Shown here piece by piece: positions 1 through 8,573 of a stretch of 21,549 nucleotides of DNA (position 1 is the first letter of the stretch; every line of letters begins with the position of its first letter). The notes under the pieces were generated by a model that saw only the letters and a list, made by a program, of their open reading frames with translations, ran no database searches and was not told the origin of the DNA. The DNA is from CAZSDP01 sp964605665 (lineage in GTDB: Bacteria; Planctomycetota; UBA8108; UBA1146): contig CAZSDP010000041.1 of NCBI GenBank assembly GCA_964605665.1, positions 1-21,549 on the forward strand, in the 5' to 3' direction. The position numbers and the translations under genes are program-made.

Positions 1-389
1 ATCGTGATCGACTTCGGGAGAAAATTCGGATGGAGGCAGTGGAATCAATGCCGGGTGCAAGATCTCGGAGAGCAACGATCGACGATCCAGGCCGCGATCG
101 ACGGTCGAATCACCCATTCGATCTCGCGCTCCCATTCCCACCCCAGTGCGCCGAATCATCGAATCTGCCCCCGTCTGCTCAGATCGCTCACCGATCCGAT
201 GCGAATCCCAATGTGGCGACAGACATTCTGGCTACTTGGGAGAGTCGGGGAAAGGGCTTCGTGGAAGAGAGCGACGAGCAATTGTGAAACCGATCGGGAA
301 CTCGAGGTTTCAGGGAGGGTGGAAATGAGGCACCCCCACATCACTCCGGAGGAGCAAAGCGGGGGTGGCTCAAGATCGTTCAGAGCTGA
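1..389. other. Left-edge stretch with no convincing gene
   Basis: Several short open frames cross this stretch on both strands. None has a good ribosome binding site, a recognisable motif or protein-like composition; the translations are rich in Arg, Ser and Pro, as expected of out-of-frame reading in GC-rich DNA. The right end holds the candidate terminator of ftsH at 327-371. The stretch is rich in the hexamer CGATCG and its partial forms. If a gene of the neighbouring operon enters from the left, I cannot see it. Confidence 0.5.
327..371 (-). terminator. Candidate ftsH terminator hairpin
   Basis: The arms 327-337 (GAGGCACCCCC) and 361-371 (GGGGGTGGCTC) pair over 11 positions with a single G-G mismatch. 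The hairpin begins 18 bases after the ftsH stop on the minus strand. The loop is 23 bases long and contains the small palindrome CTCCGGAG. No uridine tract follows, so this could be a terminator without a U-tail or a 3'-end stabilising hairpin. Confidence 0.4.
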
Positions 390-2477
390 CTAAACGCCTT
401 CTAGACCGAGCAGCCCCGGATCGATCGAATCTCCAGCCTGCTTCGGCTTCTCCTCAGACGAAGATCGACTCGGAGTCTCTTCCAGCTCCTTGTCATCCGA
501 CACTTCCTTGTCCTGCAGTGACTCAGGAATTGGGAAGTCGAGAAGCTCATAAATCTCTCGATCGGTGACAATTTCCTTCTCGAGCAACTCTTCTGCGAGG
601 GTTTCGAGCTTTTGGCGCTCTTCCGACAGCAACTCCAAGGCCTTTTGGGACCCTTCATCGATCATTCGACGGATCTCATCGTCGATCAGCATCGCAGTGT
701 GTTCACTGAAGTGTTTGCCCTCGCCAATCTCACGACCGAGGAAGACATGCTCCTCACCCCGCCGAAACGAAACTGGTCCGAGTTTCTCACTCATGCCCCA
801 CCGACAAACCATCCGCTCGACCAGCTGAGTCGCCTGTTGAAGGTCATTTTCGGCCCCGGTCGTCCGCTCATCGAAGACGAGTTCTTCGGCAGCACGCCCG
901 CCGAGCAAGATCACCACCCGGTTGAGCAGGTAAGTGCGGGAGTAATTGAAGATCTCTTCAGAGGGGAGCTGCTGGGTGACACCCAACGCGCGCCCACGCG
1001 GAACGATCGTCACCGAGTGCACAGGATCTGCACCCGGGAGAAGGAGCGCCAGTAAAGCGTGGCCAGCCTCGTGATAAGCCGTGATCTTCTTCTCGCGATC
1101 ACTCACCGATTCATCGCGAAGGGTGCCGAGTAGGATCTTGTCCTTTGCCTTGTCGAAGCAAGACATGTCGACCTTCTTCTTCCCTTCCCGAGCCGCCATC
1201 AACGCCGCCTCATTGGCGAGATTCTGCAGATCGGCGCCAGAGAATCCGATGGTCGCTCTTGCGATCGCCTCCAGGTCGATATCCTTCGACAGAGGAACCT
1301 CTCGAGTGTGAACCTCGAGAATCGCCTTACGTCCGGCACACTGCGGTCTCTCCACGATGACTTGGCGATCAAACCGACCGGGACGTACGAGCGCAGGATC
1401 GAGAACGTCAGGGCGATTGGTCGCCGCCAAAACGATCACTGCCTGATTCGTTTCGAAGCCATCCATCTCCGAGAGAATTTGGTTGAGCGTCTGCTCTCGT
1501 TCATCGTGGCCGCCACCGAGTCCGGCACCACGAGAACGGCCCACTGCGTCAATCTCATCGATAAAGATGATGCAAGGCGAGCTCTTCTTCGCTTCGTCGA
1601 AAAGCTCTCGAACCCGAGACGCGCCGACTCCGACGAAGAGTTCGATGAACTCCGACCCAGAAATGCTAAAGAAGGGCACTCCCGCTTCACCCGCGACCGC
1701 GCGTGCCATCAGCGTCTTGCCGGTGCCGGGTGGACCGACCAACAGCACCCCTTTCGGGATCTTTGCCCCCAACGCCGAATATCGCTCTGGGTACTTCAAG
1801 AAGTCGACGACCTCGAGGAGCTCGGTCTTGACGTTCTTCAATCCGGCCACGTCTTCGAAGGTCACATGGGCGTCAGCCTTGTCGTAACGCTTGGCACGGT
1901 TGCCGGAAAAGCGCCCAAAAATCCCGGGTCCCATCTGCCGTCGTACGCGACTCGACAGGTACCAGAACACCCCGATGATCAGGAAGATCATCAAAGCCTG
2001 AACCAAGAGTAAGTCCGCCAGAGAACCGCCCGCCTCAAGGAACTGAAGCGGAATACGTCGACTTTGAGCGGTATCGAAGAGCCGCTCGTTCAGATCACGC
2101 GGGATCTGCGCTTTGATTTTGTCGACCTCTTTGGTGGGCGCACCGGCAGAAGTGTCGATCGGGAACTCACGCTTCGCGTCGAGTTCCGCGACAAACTCAC
2201 CGGGCTTCATCTCGACCACTCTTACCACTGAAGTTCGATAGATCGGCTTGCCGTCAGCCTCTTCCTCCTGGAGAGGGGTACCCTCCATCTCAGCGATGAA
2301 TGTGTTGACGTCGACTTCTGCAACCCCATCGAGGTGACTGCCGAGGAAGTGAAACGTACTCCACGCGAGCAAGACGAAAACCACGAACCAGAACCACGAT
2401 CGTTGATTCCACCGGGGAGGGGGTGGTTCAGAACCATCTGGGCGATTCTCAGGTGGAGTCGGCTTACGTTCTTCCAT
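390..2477 (-). CDS. ftsH: ATP-dependent zinc metalloprotease FtsH
   Basis: This is a membrane-anchored AAA+ protease of 695 residues; FtsH family members form hexamers that degrade misfolded membrane proteins and regulatory proteins. A proline-rich N-terminus is followed by a membrane segment at about 28-46, an extracytoplasmic domain, and a second membrane segment at about 155-175. The AAA module shows Walker A GPPGTGKT (248-255), the pore loop FVGVG (281-285), Walker B IIFIDEID (303-310) and the second region of homology with its arginines at about 352-371. The peptidase domain carries HEAGH at 469-473 and the probable third zinc ligand D545. The length is normal for the family, with an acidic, probably disordered tail after about 655. 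The ATG is preceded by GAGGAG on the minus strand. No partner gene such as hflK or hflC is nearby. Confidence 0.97.
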   Translation of the reverse strand: MEERKPTPPENRPDGSEPPPPRWNQRSWFWFVVFVLLAWSTFHFLGSHLDGVAEVDVNTFIAEMEGTPLQEEEADGKPIYRTSVVRVVEMKPGEFVAELDAKREFPIDTSAGAPTKEVDKIKAQIPRDLNERLFDTAQSRRIPLQFLEAGGSLADLLLVQALMIFLIIGVFWYLSSRVRRQMGPGIFGRFSGNRAKRYDKADAHVTFEDVAGLKNVKTELLEVVDFLKYPERYSALGAKIPKGVLLVGPPGTGKTLMARAVAGEAGVPFFSISGSEFIELFVGVGASRVRELFDEAKKSSPCIIFIDEIDAVGRSRGAGLGGGHDEREQTLNQILSEMDGFETNQAVIVLAATNRPDVLDPALVRPGRFDRQVIVERPQCAGRKAILEVHTREVPLSKDIDLEAIARATIGFSGADLQNLANEAALMAAREGKKKVDMSCFDKAKDKILLGTLRDESVSDREKKITAYHEAGHALLALLLPGADPVHSVTIVPRGRALGVTQQLPSEEIFNYSRTYLLNRVVILLGGRAAEELVFDERTTGAENDLQQATQLVERMVCRWGMSEKLGPVSFRRGEEHVFLGREIGEGKHFSEHTAMLIDDEIRRMIDEGSQKALELLSEERQKLETLAEELLEKEIVTDREIYELLDFPIPESLQDKEVSDDKELEETPSRSSSEEKPKQAGDSIDPGLLGLEGV

Positions 2478-2680
2478 GCTCTCCTCAAACTCCCATCAAC
2501 TGAAGGAAGGCACTTCCCTCACGGTGGGACAATCGGTTCGGCCTCGCTCCTCCGCACCCCGGCTCATCCGCCGACCGCATCGAAACTCGAGGCCGTAGTG
2601 AATCTTCTCTTTGACCGGTTGGCTCGGCAATCCTGAGCGCGATGAGCGCTCTTCTCACGGTTCGAGTCGGCCTCGTTCAG

Positions 2681-2703
2681 GGATTCGCCGAAATGGCGAA
2701 ACC
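2681..2703 (-). terminator. Candidate terminator of the fused E1 gene
   Basis: On the minus strand the arms GGTTTCGCC and GGCGAATCC pair, with one T-T mismatch, around the loop ATTTC. The hairpin starts 36 bases after the stop of the fused E1 gene. There is no clear uridine tract. It is small, so I hold it only as a candidate. Confidence 0.3.
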
Positions 2704-2739
2704 GGTGACCCACTCGAGTTCTCTCCTTCAAACAACGGG

Positions 2740-5094
2740 TTAGAACTGGAAAAGTTCCCTCGCTGCGGTCTCGACCGTCGAAGACTGAGGAAGAATCACC
2801 TCTTCGAGCTCCGGAGCGTAAGCAACATGGCAATCGAGAGCCCCGACCCTCCGCACGGGTGCGTCCAAGTCGTGGAACAATTCTTCCTGAATTCGCGCGG
2901 CGATCTCTGCCCCGAATCCCCAAGATCGCGGTTCTTCATGGACGATCAGGCAACGGTTGGTACGGGTCACAGATTCTGCGATCGACTCCCAGTCGTAAGG
3001 GTTCAAGGTCCGAAGATCGAGGATTTCGGCTTCGATCCCCTCTTGTGCCAATCGTTGCGCCGCCTGGAAACTCCGTTGCACCAAGGCGCCGTAAGTGACG
3101 ATGGTCAGATCTTGACCTTCTCGAATGCGTGCGGCGCTTCCAAAGGGAATCTGGTAATCAGGCCCTGGGTAGACTCCCTTGTTAAAGGTCTGCCGGTACA
3201 GGTGTTTGTGCTCGAGGAAGATCACCGGGTCGTCGCAGCGAATTGCCGTACGCAACAAACCATTGGCATCGAGGGCGTTCGAGGGAATCACCACTCGAAG
3301 TCCAGGCAAGTGAGTAAACAGGGTCTCCGCTGACTGACTGTGGTAGACCGCGCCTCCCCGGAGATAACCACCGCTCGCCACACGAATCACCATCGGACAC
3401 TGGTCAGCTCCCGCAGAGCGCCAACGCAACAGTGAAACTTCGGAGCGGATCTGATGGTATGCGGGCCAGATGTAATCGAGGAATTGAATCTCAACGACTG
3501 GTTTCAAACCCCGTGCGGCCAGACCGACCGCACGCCCCACGATGTTCGCCTCAGCAAGAGGCGAATTGTAGACGCGGTCACACCCGAACTCTCTTTGGAG
3601 TCCGAAGGTCACTTTGAAGACCCCGCCCTTCCCTTTGACTTCATCGAGAGCATCAGCTCGGCTCGCATCTGCGACATCTTCACCGAAGAGCACAATCCGC
3701 TCATCTCGACGCATCTCATCACGAAGGCAGAAGTTGATGAGATCCACCATCGTGGTGGGCTTACCATCCTCATCGAAGACCGGTTCTGTGGCGAGAGACC
3801 GGTCGGTAGGGTCGAAGTGAGGTGAGTAGAGGTGATCGAGAATCGTCTCGGAGGACGCTTGCGGAGTCGCGACGGCGATATCGCTCGCTTCTCTCACTTC
3901 CCTTCGCACCTCTTCGCGGATCTTCTCCAGCTCTTCTTCGGTCACGATGCCCGCCGCGATCAACTTGCGCGGGAATGAAACCAAAGGATCTCGCTCAGCT
4001 TCCTCAGCTCGCTCCTCAGCGGGTCGGTATGCACGTTCGTCATCGGAAAGTGAGTGTGAATAGGGCCGAACCACATGAGCGTGGATCAGAGCTGGTCCTC
4101 CTCCCGCACGCATCTTCTCGACGACGTCACGGAGGACCACAAGACTTTCGATCGGATCGCAGCCATCGATCTCTCTGATGTCGAGCCCAGGGAAACCCTC
4201 CACGAGCTTGGAGATCGAGCCACCTGCCGTATTGACTTCAACGGGAACGCTGATGGCATACCCATTGTCTTCAACCATGAACATCACCGGCAAATTGAGA
4301 TTGCAGGCACTATTGAATGCCTCCCAAACTTCTCCTTCGCTGGTCGTGCCGTCTCCGACAGAGATATAAGCGATCTCCCCATCACTCCAATCACGGATCT
4401 GCTCTCGCAGTTCCGCGCGATCTCTCCCCTTTGACCAAGCCTCAGCACACCCCACCGCGTGAAGAGCCTGACTCCCGGTGCAACTCGATTGATTGACGAT
4501 GTGCAGCTCTTGGTGACCCCAATGACTCGGCATCTGCCGACCAGCACCGGCAGGTTCATCATGAGCCGCCGTCGCCATCTTGAGCATTTCGGTCGGGGTC
4601 ATCCCGAGCTGCAAGCAGAGAGCTCGATCACGGTAGTAGGGGAAGAACCAGTCCCGCTTCGGATCGAGGGCGAGCCCAGCCGCGGTGAGAACTGCTTCGT
4701 GACCGCAGCCATTGATCTGAAAGTAGATCTGCCCCTTCCCCTTCAGGCGAATCTCTTCGTCATCGATTTCACGGCTCAAGAACATCGTTCGAAAGATGCC
4801 GAGCAGTTGCTCCCGATCCAATGACGCAAATTCCTCATTGGTCGCTTCGGAACTCGACAGAAGGGCGGTGCCGGTGGAAGAGCCCCCTGAGTCGACTCGC
4901 GAGCTCTCGGAATTCTTGGGAGTTTTCTTTGATTCCACAGAGGTCGAAGAGCGGCGTTCCGTTTTCTTCTTACTCTTGCGGCGAGTCGTACCATTCGCAG
5001 CTGAATCACCCTTGGCAGACTTGGCCGCGGAGGATCTTCGGCTGGTCGTCGCCGTTTTCTTCCGTGTGGACTTCTTATTCGTACGCTTGGTCAT
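2740..5094 (-). CDS. Fused alpha-beta E1 subunit of a 2-oxoacid dehydrogenase complex
   Basis: This 784-residue protein joins E1 alpha (about 95-370) and E1 beta (about 440-784) in one chain. E1 decarboxylates a 2-oxoacid using thiamine diphosphate and passes the acyl group to lipoyl-E2. The alpha half shows GRQMPSHWG (185-193) and the cofactor motif running from GDG (247-249) to EDN (275-277). The beta half shows FGEDVAD (470-476), the probable thiamine-activating Glu515, and HSQSAE (585-590). The order matches the family of fused branched-chain/pyruvate-type E1 enzymes; the substrate cannot be decided. Residues 1-70 form an unusual tail with 14 Lys and 9 Arg among many Ser and Thr, probably disordered. 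The ATG follows AGGAG at a short spacing of three bases. It is transcribed away from the E3 gene across a 940-base spacer. Confidence 0.93.
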   Translation of the reverse strand: MTKRTNKKSTRKKTATTSRRSSAAKSAKGDSAANGTTRRKSKKKTERRSSTSVESKKTPKNSESSRVDSGGSSTGTALLSSSEATNEEFASLDREQLLGIFRTMFLSREIDDEEIRLKGKGQIYFQINGCGHEAVLTAAGLALDPKRDWFFPYYRDRALCLQLGMTPTEMLKMATAAHDEPAGAGRQMPSHWGHQELHIVNQSSCTGSQALHAVGCAEAWSKGRDRAELREQIRDWSDGEIAYISVGDGTTSEGEVWEAFNSACNLNLPVMFMVEDNGYAISVPVEVNTAGGSISKLVEGFPGLDIREIDGCDPIESLVVLRDVVEKMRAGGGPALIHAHVVRPYSHSLSDDERAYRPAEERAEEAERDPLVSFPRKLIAAGIVTEEELEKIREEVRREVREASDIAVATPQASSETILDHLYSPHFDPTDRSLATEPVFDEDGKPTTMVDLINFCLRDEMRRDERIVLFGEDVADASRADALDEVKGKGGVFKVTFGLQREFGCDRVYNSPLAEANIVGRAVGLAARGLKPVVEIQFLDYIWPAYHQIRSEVSLLRWRSAGADQCPMVIRVASGGYLRGGAVYHSQSAETLFTHLPGLRVVIPSNALDANGLLRTAIRCDDPVIFLEHKHLYRQTFNKGVYPGPDYQIPFGSAARIREGQDLTIVTYGALVQRSFQAAQRLAQEGIEAEILDLRTLNPYDWESIAESVTRTNRCLIVHEEPRSWGFGAEIAARIQEELFHDLDAPVRRVGALDCHVAYAPELEEVILPQSSTVETAARELFQF

Positions 5095-5927
5095 CGGCTC
5101 CTACAATTCGAGTCAAAAGCGGCTGTATCAACGCCGCAATTCGCGGAATCGCCGTACTTGGGACAAAACCCGACTCAAGCTTCGGAGCGTCTCGCATTCG
5201 GGTACGGGAAGGTAGATCCCGGACTGAGGGACGAGAAGACGGCGGCTCCCTGCTCTGCACCGGACCGCAGAACGCGGATTGTACCCCGGCACAGCTTTCG
5301 AACGAGTCCCCCTGATGAAAGCATCGCCGCGGCAAGCATCGCCAGCACTTCAGAGGGCCAGCGGAGATTCTAGCCCGCCCCCGAAGGAATGACCACGCCG
5401 GGTGGCAGGAAACGGTGTGGCCTCTCCAGATCACGAGGGGCAGGGGCTCTGAACGCTATCTCCCCTTCCCACCGGAGTTTCGCCACAGACTCCGTGCTCA
5501 ACTCGGCCCTTGAACATGCCGCGGGTCACCAAATCGAGAGAATCGCGTCCTTCAGACCCACCCCAACGGTCGGAATTGTCGCTAGAAATCCCCCGAAAAA
5601 GACCTTCCCGCCCCGACCGAAGGTCCCCCCTTCGATCTTCGACTTCTGATCTCCCAACTCGTCCGAACCGAAGTCTGAGCCAGAAAGCGCTCCTCCCCAA
5701 TTCACGCGCAATTTGGCGATCGTGTCCTCCTTCGTCGTCCGATCGGCCAGTCACGACTTCAGCTAGCAGACAAAAGTCATCCGCCGGGGATCGGCCACCT
5801 TGACCGCGCAGAATGACCCACCTCACAAGGCTGCAGACCGCCTGCACATTCGTCGGGAACAACAATGCAGACGGGAGTGTCGAGATCGGTCGACGGATCC
5901 TTCGTTGCTGCCTAAGATTCCAGGTGA

Positions 5928-5975
5928 CGGCACACCACTCGAGAGTGTCCAACCGTGTTCGGCCCCGTTGTGCCG
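5928..5975 (+). promoter_or_regulatory. Possible small structured element in the lpdA leader
   Basis: A 7-bp stem, CGGCACA (5928-5934) with TGTGCCG (5969-5975), encloses two small hairpins: CACT/AGTG (5936-5939 with 5944-5947) and CCG/CGG (5953-5955 with 5960-5962). The element ends about 59 bases before the lpdA start. Small stems are common in GC-rich DNA, so this is a weak call. Confidence 0.2.
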
Positions 5976-6020
5976 AAGCCCCGCGCCGTCTCTCCGTGAC
6001 CTGTATCGGAACCCTTGTCG

Positions 6021-6027
6021 GGAGGAG
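6021..6027 (+). promoter_or_regulatory. Ribosome binding site that decides the lpdA start
   Basis: GGAGGAG lies seven bases before the GTG at 6035 and selects it as the start. The frame stays open upstream to 5813, but the first recognisable residues of the FAD-binding fold appear only just after the GTG. Confidence 0.75.
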
Positions 6028-6034
6028 ACCCACA

Positions 6035-7453
6035 GTGGTCGAAAAGATCGGCAAATTCGACGTCGTCGTGATCGGCGCCGGTCCTGGTGGCTATGTGGCC
6101 GCAATCCGCGCTGGCCAGCTCGGTTTGAAAACCGCCATCGTTGAGAAGGACCCAAAACCTGGAGGCACCTGTCTTCACCGAGGTTGCATCCCGACCAAAG
6201 CACTTCTGGAGACCGCCCACCTCATCGACTTCGCGAAAGAGGGGAGCTACTTCGGGGTCAAGATCCCTACCGCAGAGCTCGATCTTCCGAAAGCGATGTC
6301 TTTCAAGCAGGGCGTTGTCGACAAGAATACCAAGGGGGTCGAGTTCCTTCTGAAGAAGAACAAGGTGGAGCGAGTCCACGGGACCGGTCGACTCGACGGT
6401 CCCACCCAAGTGAGAGTTGTCACCCCAGAAAAGACTGAATTGGTTCTCGATGCCAAGAATATTGTGCTCGCGACCGGCTCAGTACCGGCACGGCCAGGCT
6501 TTCTCGACTTCAAAGACAGTCGCATCATCACCAGCGATGAAGTGCTGAACATCGAGAAGCTCCCCCAGCACATCACCATTTTGGGGGCTGGAGCAGTCGG
6601 AACCGAATTCGCTTCGATCTTTAAATCGTTTGGCTGCGAAGTGATGCTCGTCGAGATGGAGGATCGGCTTCTCCCCGTCGAAGATCACGAATGCTCTTCT
6701 GAATTGCTGAGAGCATTCAAGAAGCGCAAGATCCAGTGTATGACGTCGACGAAACTGGAAAAGGCGGAGACCTCCGGCAAACGGCTGAAGCTCTCACTCG
6801 GGTCAGGAAACGGTGGGGGTGAAACGGTAGAGACCGACATCTTGCTCTGTGCGGTCGGCCGCCGTCCGGTCACTCAAGGTCTCGGACTCGACAAGGTGGG
6901 GATCAAGACCGACAAGGCGGGATTCGTCAGCGTAAACCCAGACCAATCCACGTCTCGATCGAACATCTTCGCCATCGGTGACATCGTCGGAGCGACCCCG
7001 CTTCTCGCCCATGTCGCCAGTGCAGAGGGAATGGTAGCGATCGAGTCGATTGCCGGGATGAGCCCTCCCCCGATCCGCGCGGATCGAATCCCAGGCGCGA
7101 CCTACTGCCATCCTGAAGTCGCTTCGGTCGGCCTCACCGAAAACGCCGCGCGGGCCGCGGGACACGCCATCAAGGTGTCGAAGTTTCCCCTGTCTGCTCT
7201 CGGCAAATCAGGAATTCTCGGCAAGGGGCTCTCCGGCTTCTTCAAGATCGTAGCGGAGGAGAAGTACGGTGAGATCCTGGGAATTCACATCGTGGGTCCC
7301 CATGCGACCGATCTGATCTCGGAGGGTTGTGCGGTTCTCGGACTCGAAGGAACTGCCGCAGACCTCGCACACATCGTGCATCCGCACCCCACCTTGGGAG
7401 AAGGAATGATGGAAGCGGCGCATGGACTTCTCGGTGGCGCCATCCATATGTGA
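6035..7453 (+). CDS. lpdA: Dihydrolipoyl dehydrogenase (E3)
   Basis: The enzyme reoxidises the dihydrolipoyl group of E2 (or of GcvH) using FAD and NAD+. From the GTG start it has 472 residues, normal for the family. The FAD-binding motif GAGPGG is at 14-19, and the redox-active disulfide lies in GGTCLHRGCIP as Cys46 and Cys51. The NAD-binding motif GAGAVG comes in the middle, followed by the second FAD motif ending in AIGD. The C-terminal HPHPTLGE supplies the catalytic His451-Glu456 pair from the other subunit of the dimer. The stand-alone E1 beta gene starts 44 bases downstream, so the two are probably co-transcribed. An upstream in-frame extension to 5813 is rejected because the GTG has an excellent ribosome binding site. 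Confidence 0.96.
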   Translation: MVEKIGKFDVVVIGAGPGGYVAAIRAGQLGLKTAIVEKDPKPGGTCLHRGCIPTKALLETAHLIDFAKEGSYFGVKIPTAELDLPKAMSFKQGVVDKNTKGVEFLLKKNKVERVHGTGRLDGPTQVRVVTPEKTELVLDAKNIVLATGSVPARPGFLDFKDSRIITSDEVLNIEKLPQHITILGAGAVGTEFASIFKSFGCEVMLVEMEDRLLPVEDHECSSELLRAFKKRKIQCMTSTKLEKAETSGKRLKLSLGSGNGGGETVETDILLCAVGRRPVTQGLGLDKVGIKTDKAGFVSVNPDQSTSRSNIFAIGDIVGATPLLAHVASAEGMVAIESIAGMSPPPIRADRIPGATYCHPEVASVGLTENAARAAGHAIKVSKFPLSALGKSGILGKGLSGFFKIVAEEKYGEILGIHIVGPHATDLISEGCAVLGLEGTAADLAHIVHPHPTLGEGMMEAAHGLLGGAIHM

Positions 7454-7497
7454 AGTCGGTCGATAGGAACCACCGATACGGCCAAGAGGTCTGAGAA

Positions 7498-8487
7498 GTG
7501 ACACCAGAGATGCCTGAAACGATCACCTACCTAGAAGCAATCCGCCGAGCGCTCATCACCGCACTCGACGAGGACGAACGCGTCTTCTTGATCGGTGAGG
7601 ACATCGGTCCGTATGGCGGCGCCTTCAAGGTCACCGACGGGCTTCTCGACCAGTTTGGACCTGATCGAGTCATCGATTCACCGATCGTCGAGACCGGATT
7701 GGTGGGAGCCGCCATCGGAGCCGCGATGTCAGGGCTTCGGCCTGTGGTGGAGATCCAGTTCGTCGACTTCATCTCGTGCGCCTTCAATCAGCTCACCAAT
7801 TTCGCAGCGACGACTCACTTTCGCTGGGGCGCCGCAGCCCCGTTGGTGATTCGTGCACCATCGGGGGGTGGGGTGCATGCCGGCCCTTTCCATTCCCAAA
7901 ATGTCGAGAGCTTCTTTCTCAATACACCCGGTTTGAAAATGGTAGTCCCCGCGACGGTCGAGGATGCATATCGGTTGCTCCTCGGGGCCATCGAAGATCC
8001 AAATCCGGTGCTGTACTTTGAACAGAAGAGGCTCTATCGCACTCTAAAGGGAGAGTTTCACCAAGAGTGGACCGCTCTACCGCCCGGTAGCGCGGCTTGG
8101 CGGCGCGAAGGAGATGACCTCACCATCATCACCTACGGTGCGATGCTCGGACACGTTCTCAAGGCTGCCGATGAGCTCGATCGAGATGGAATTGGAACTG
8201 CAGTCATCGACATCCGAAGCCTCTGCCCTCTCGATCGGGGAACGATCCTCGAAGCAGCTTCGCACACCGGCAAGGTCCTGATTGTGCACGAAGACAATGT
8301 GACCGGAGGCGCAGGAGGCGAGGTGTCGGCGTTGATCGCCGAGCACGTCTTCGAAGACTTGGATGCACCGATCCGCCGCATGGGCGCACTCGACACGCCG
8401 ATCCCCTACGCAGGTCCCCTCGAAGACCATTCGCTGCCAAATCCCCAGACGATCGCCGCCGCCGCGCGAGAGCTCGCGGCGTTCTAG
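7498..8487 (+). CDS. Stand-alone E1 beta subunit of a 2-oxoacid dehydrogenase
   Basis: This protein of 329 residues belongs to the transketolase-like beta subunit family (pyruvate, branched-chain 2-oxoacid or acetoin dehydrogenase type). It shows LIGEDIG (31-37), the probable thiamine-activating glutamate in SPIVETG (Glu65), RPVVEIQFVDF and FHSQNVE, then the C-terminal transketolase fold. It normally needs a separate alpha subunit with the GDG cofactor motif. No such gene is next to it; the only alpha domain in the window is inside the fused E1. Its sequence is clearly related to the beta half of that fusion but lacks the insertion seen after FGEDVAD there. The start may be the GTG at 7498 or the ATG at 7510; both ribosome binding sites are weak. 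The gene lies 44 bases after lpdA. Confidence 0.92.
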   Translation: MTPEMPETITYLEAIRRALITALDEDERVFLIGEDIGPYGGAFKVTDGLLDQFGPDRVIDSPIVETGLVGAAIGAAMSGLRPVVEIQFVDFISCAFNQLTNFAATTHFRWGAAAPLVIRAPSGGGVHAGPFHSQNVESFFLNTPGLKMVVPATVEDAYRLLLGAIEDPNPVLYFEQKRLYRTLKGEFHQEWTALPPGSAAWRREGDDLTIITYGAMLGHVLKAADELDRDGIGTAVIDIRSLCPLDRGTILEAASHTGKVLIVHEDNVTGGAGGEVSALIAEHVFEDLDAPIRRMGALDTPIPYAGPLEDHSLPNPQTIAAAARELAAF

Positions 8488-8516
8488 GCCGTCAAACTTC
8501 GTCGAGACCTGCCCTC

Positions 8517-8533
8517 GAGTCGCTCTTCGACTC
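8517..8533. terminator. Small hairpin between convergent genes
   Basis: GAGTCG and CGACTC form a 6-bp stem around the loop CTCTT. It lies 29 bases after the E1 beta stop and 40 bases after the cyanophycinase-family gene stop on the other strand, so it could serve both. There is no uridine tract and the stem is short. Confidence 0.25.
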
Positions 8534-8573
8534 CGCAATCGCAGAATATTCCCCCTGTATGAGGGTCAGGACT

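Larger units (their letters stand above)
5095..6034. other. Long divergent spacer between fused E1 and lpdA
   Basis: These 940 bases separate two divergently transcribed genes and must hold both promoters, though no strong -35/-10 pair stood out. Open frames here look like non-coding reading: one of 207 codons on the minus strand (5431-6054, TTG start) and one Gly-rich frame of 61 codons (5526-5711, TTG start). Neither has a ribosome binding site that I can support. Small inverted repeats are present: CCGC/GCGG around AATTC at 5133-5145, GACCTTC/GAAGGTC at 5601-5607 and 5619-5625, and CGGCACA/TGTGCCG at 5928-5934 and 5969-5975. Confidence 0.55.

Noticed and set aside
1308..2012. 234-codon plus-strand frame opposite ftsH
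   Set aside because: It is antisense to the best-conserved part of FtsH, including the Walker motifs, and has no features of its own.
5526..5711. Gly-rich 61-codon frame on the minus strand
   Set aside because: The translation looks somewhat protein-like, but it starts with TTG, lacks a ribosome binding site and overlaps no recognisable family. Evidence is insufficient.
5813..6034. 74-codon N-terminal extension of dihydrolipoyl dehydrogenase
   Set aside because: The GGAGGAG before the GTG at 6035 and the family's usual N-terminus right after it argue for the shorter protein.
5431..6054. 207-codon frame on the minus strand in the divergent spacer
   Set aside because: It begins with TTG without a ribosome binding site, its translation is Arg/Gly/Ser-rich with no motif, and it overlaps the start of lpdA. 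I treat it as chance open reading in GC-rich DNA.
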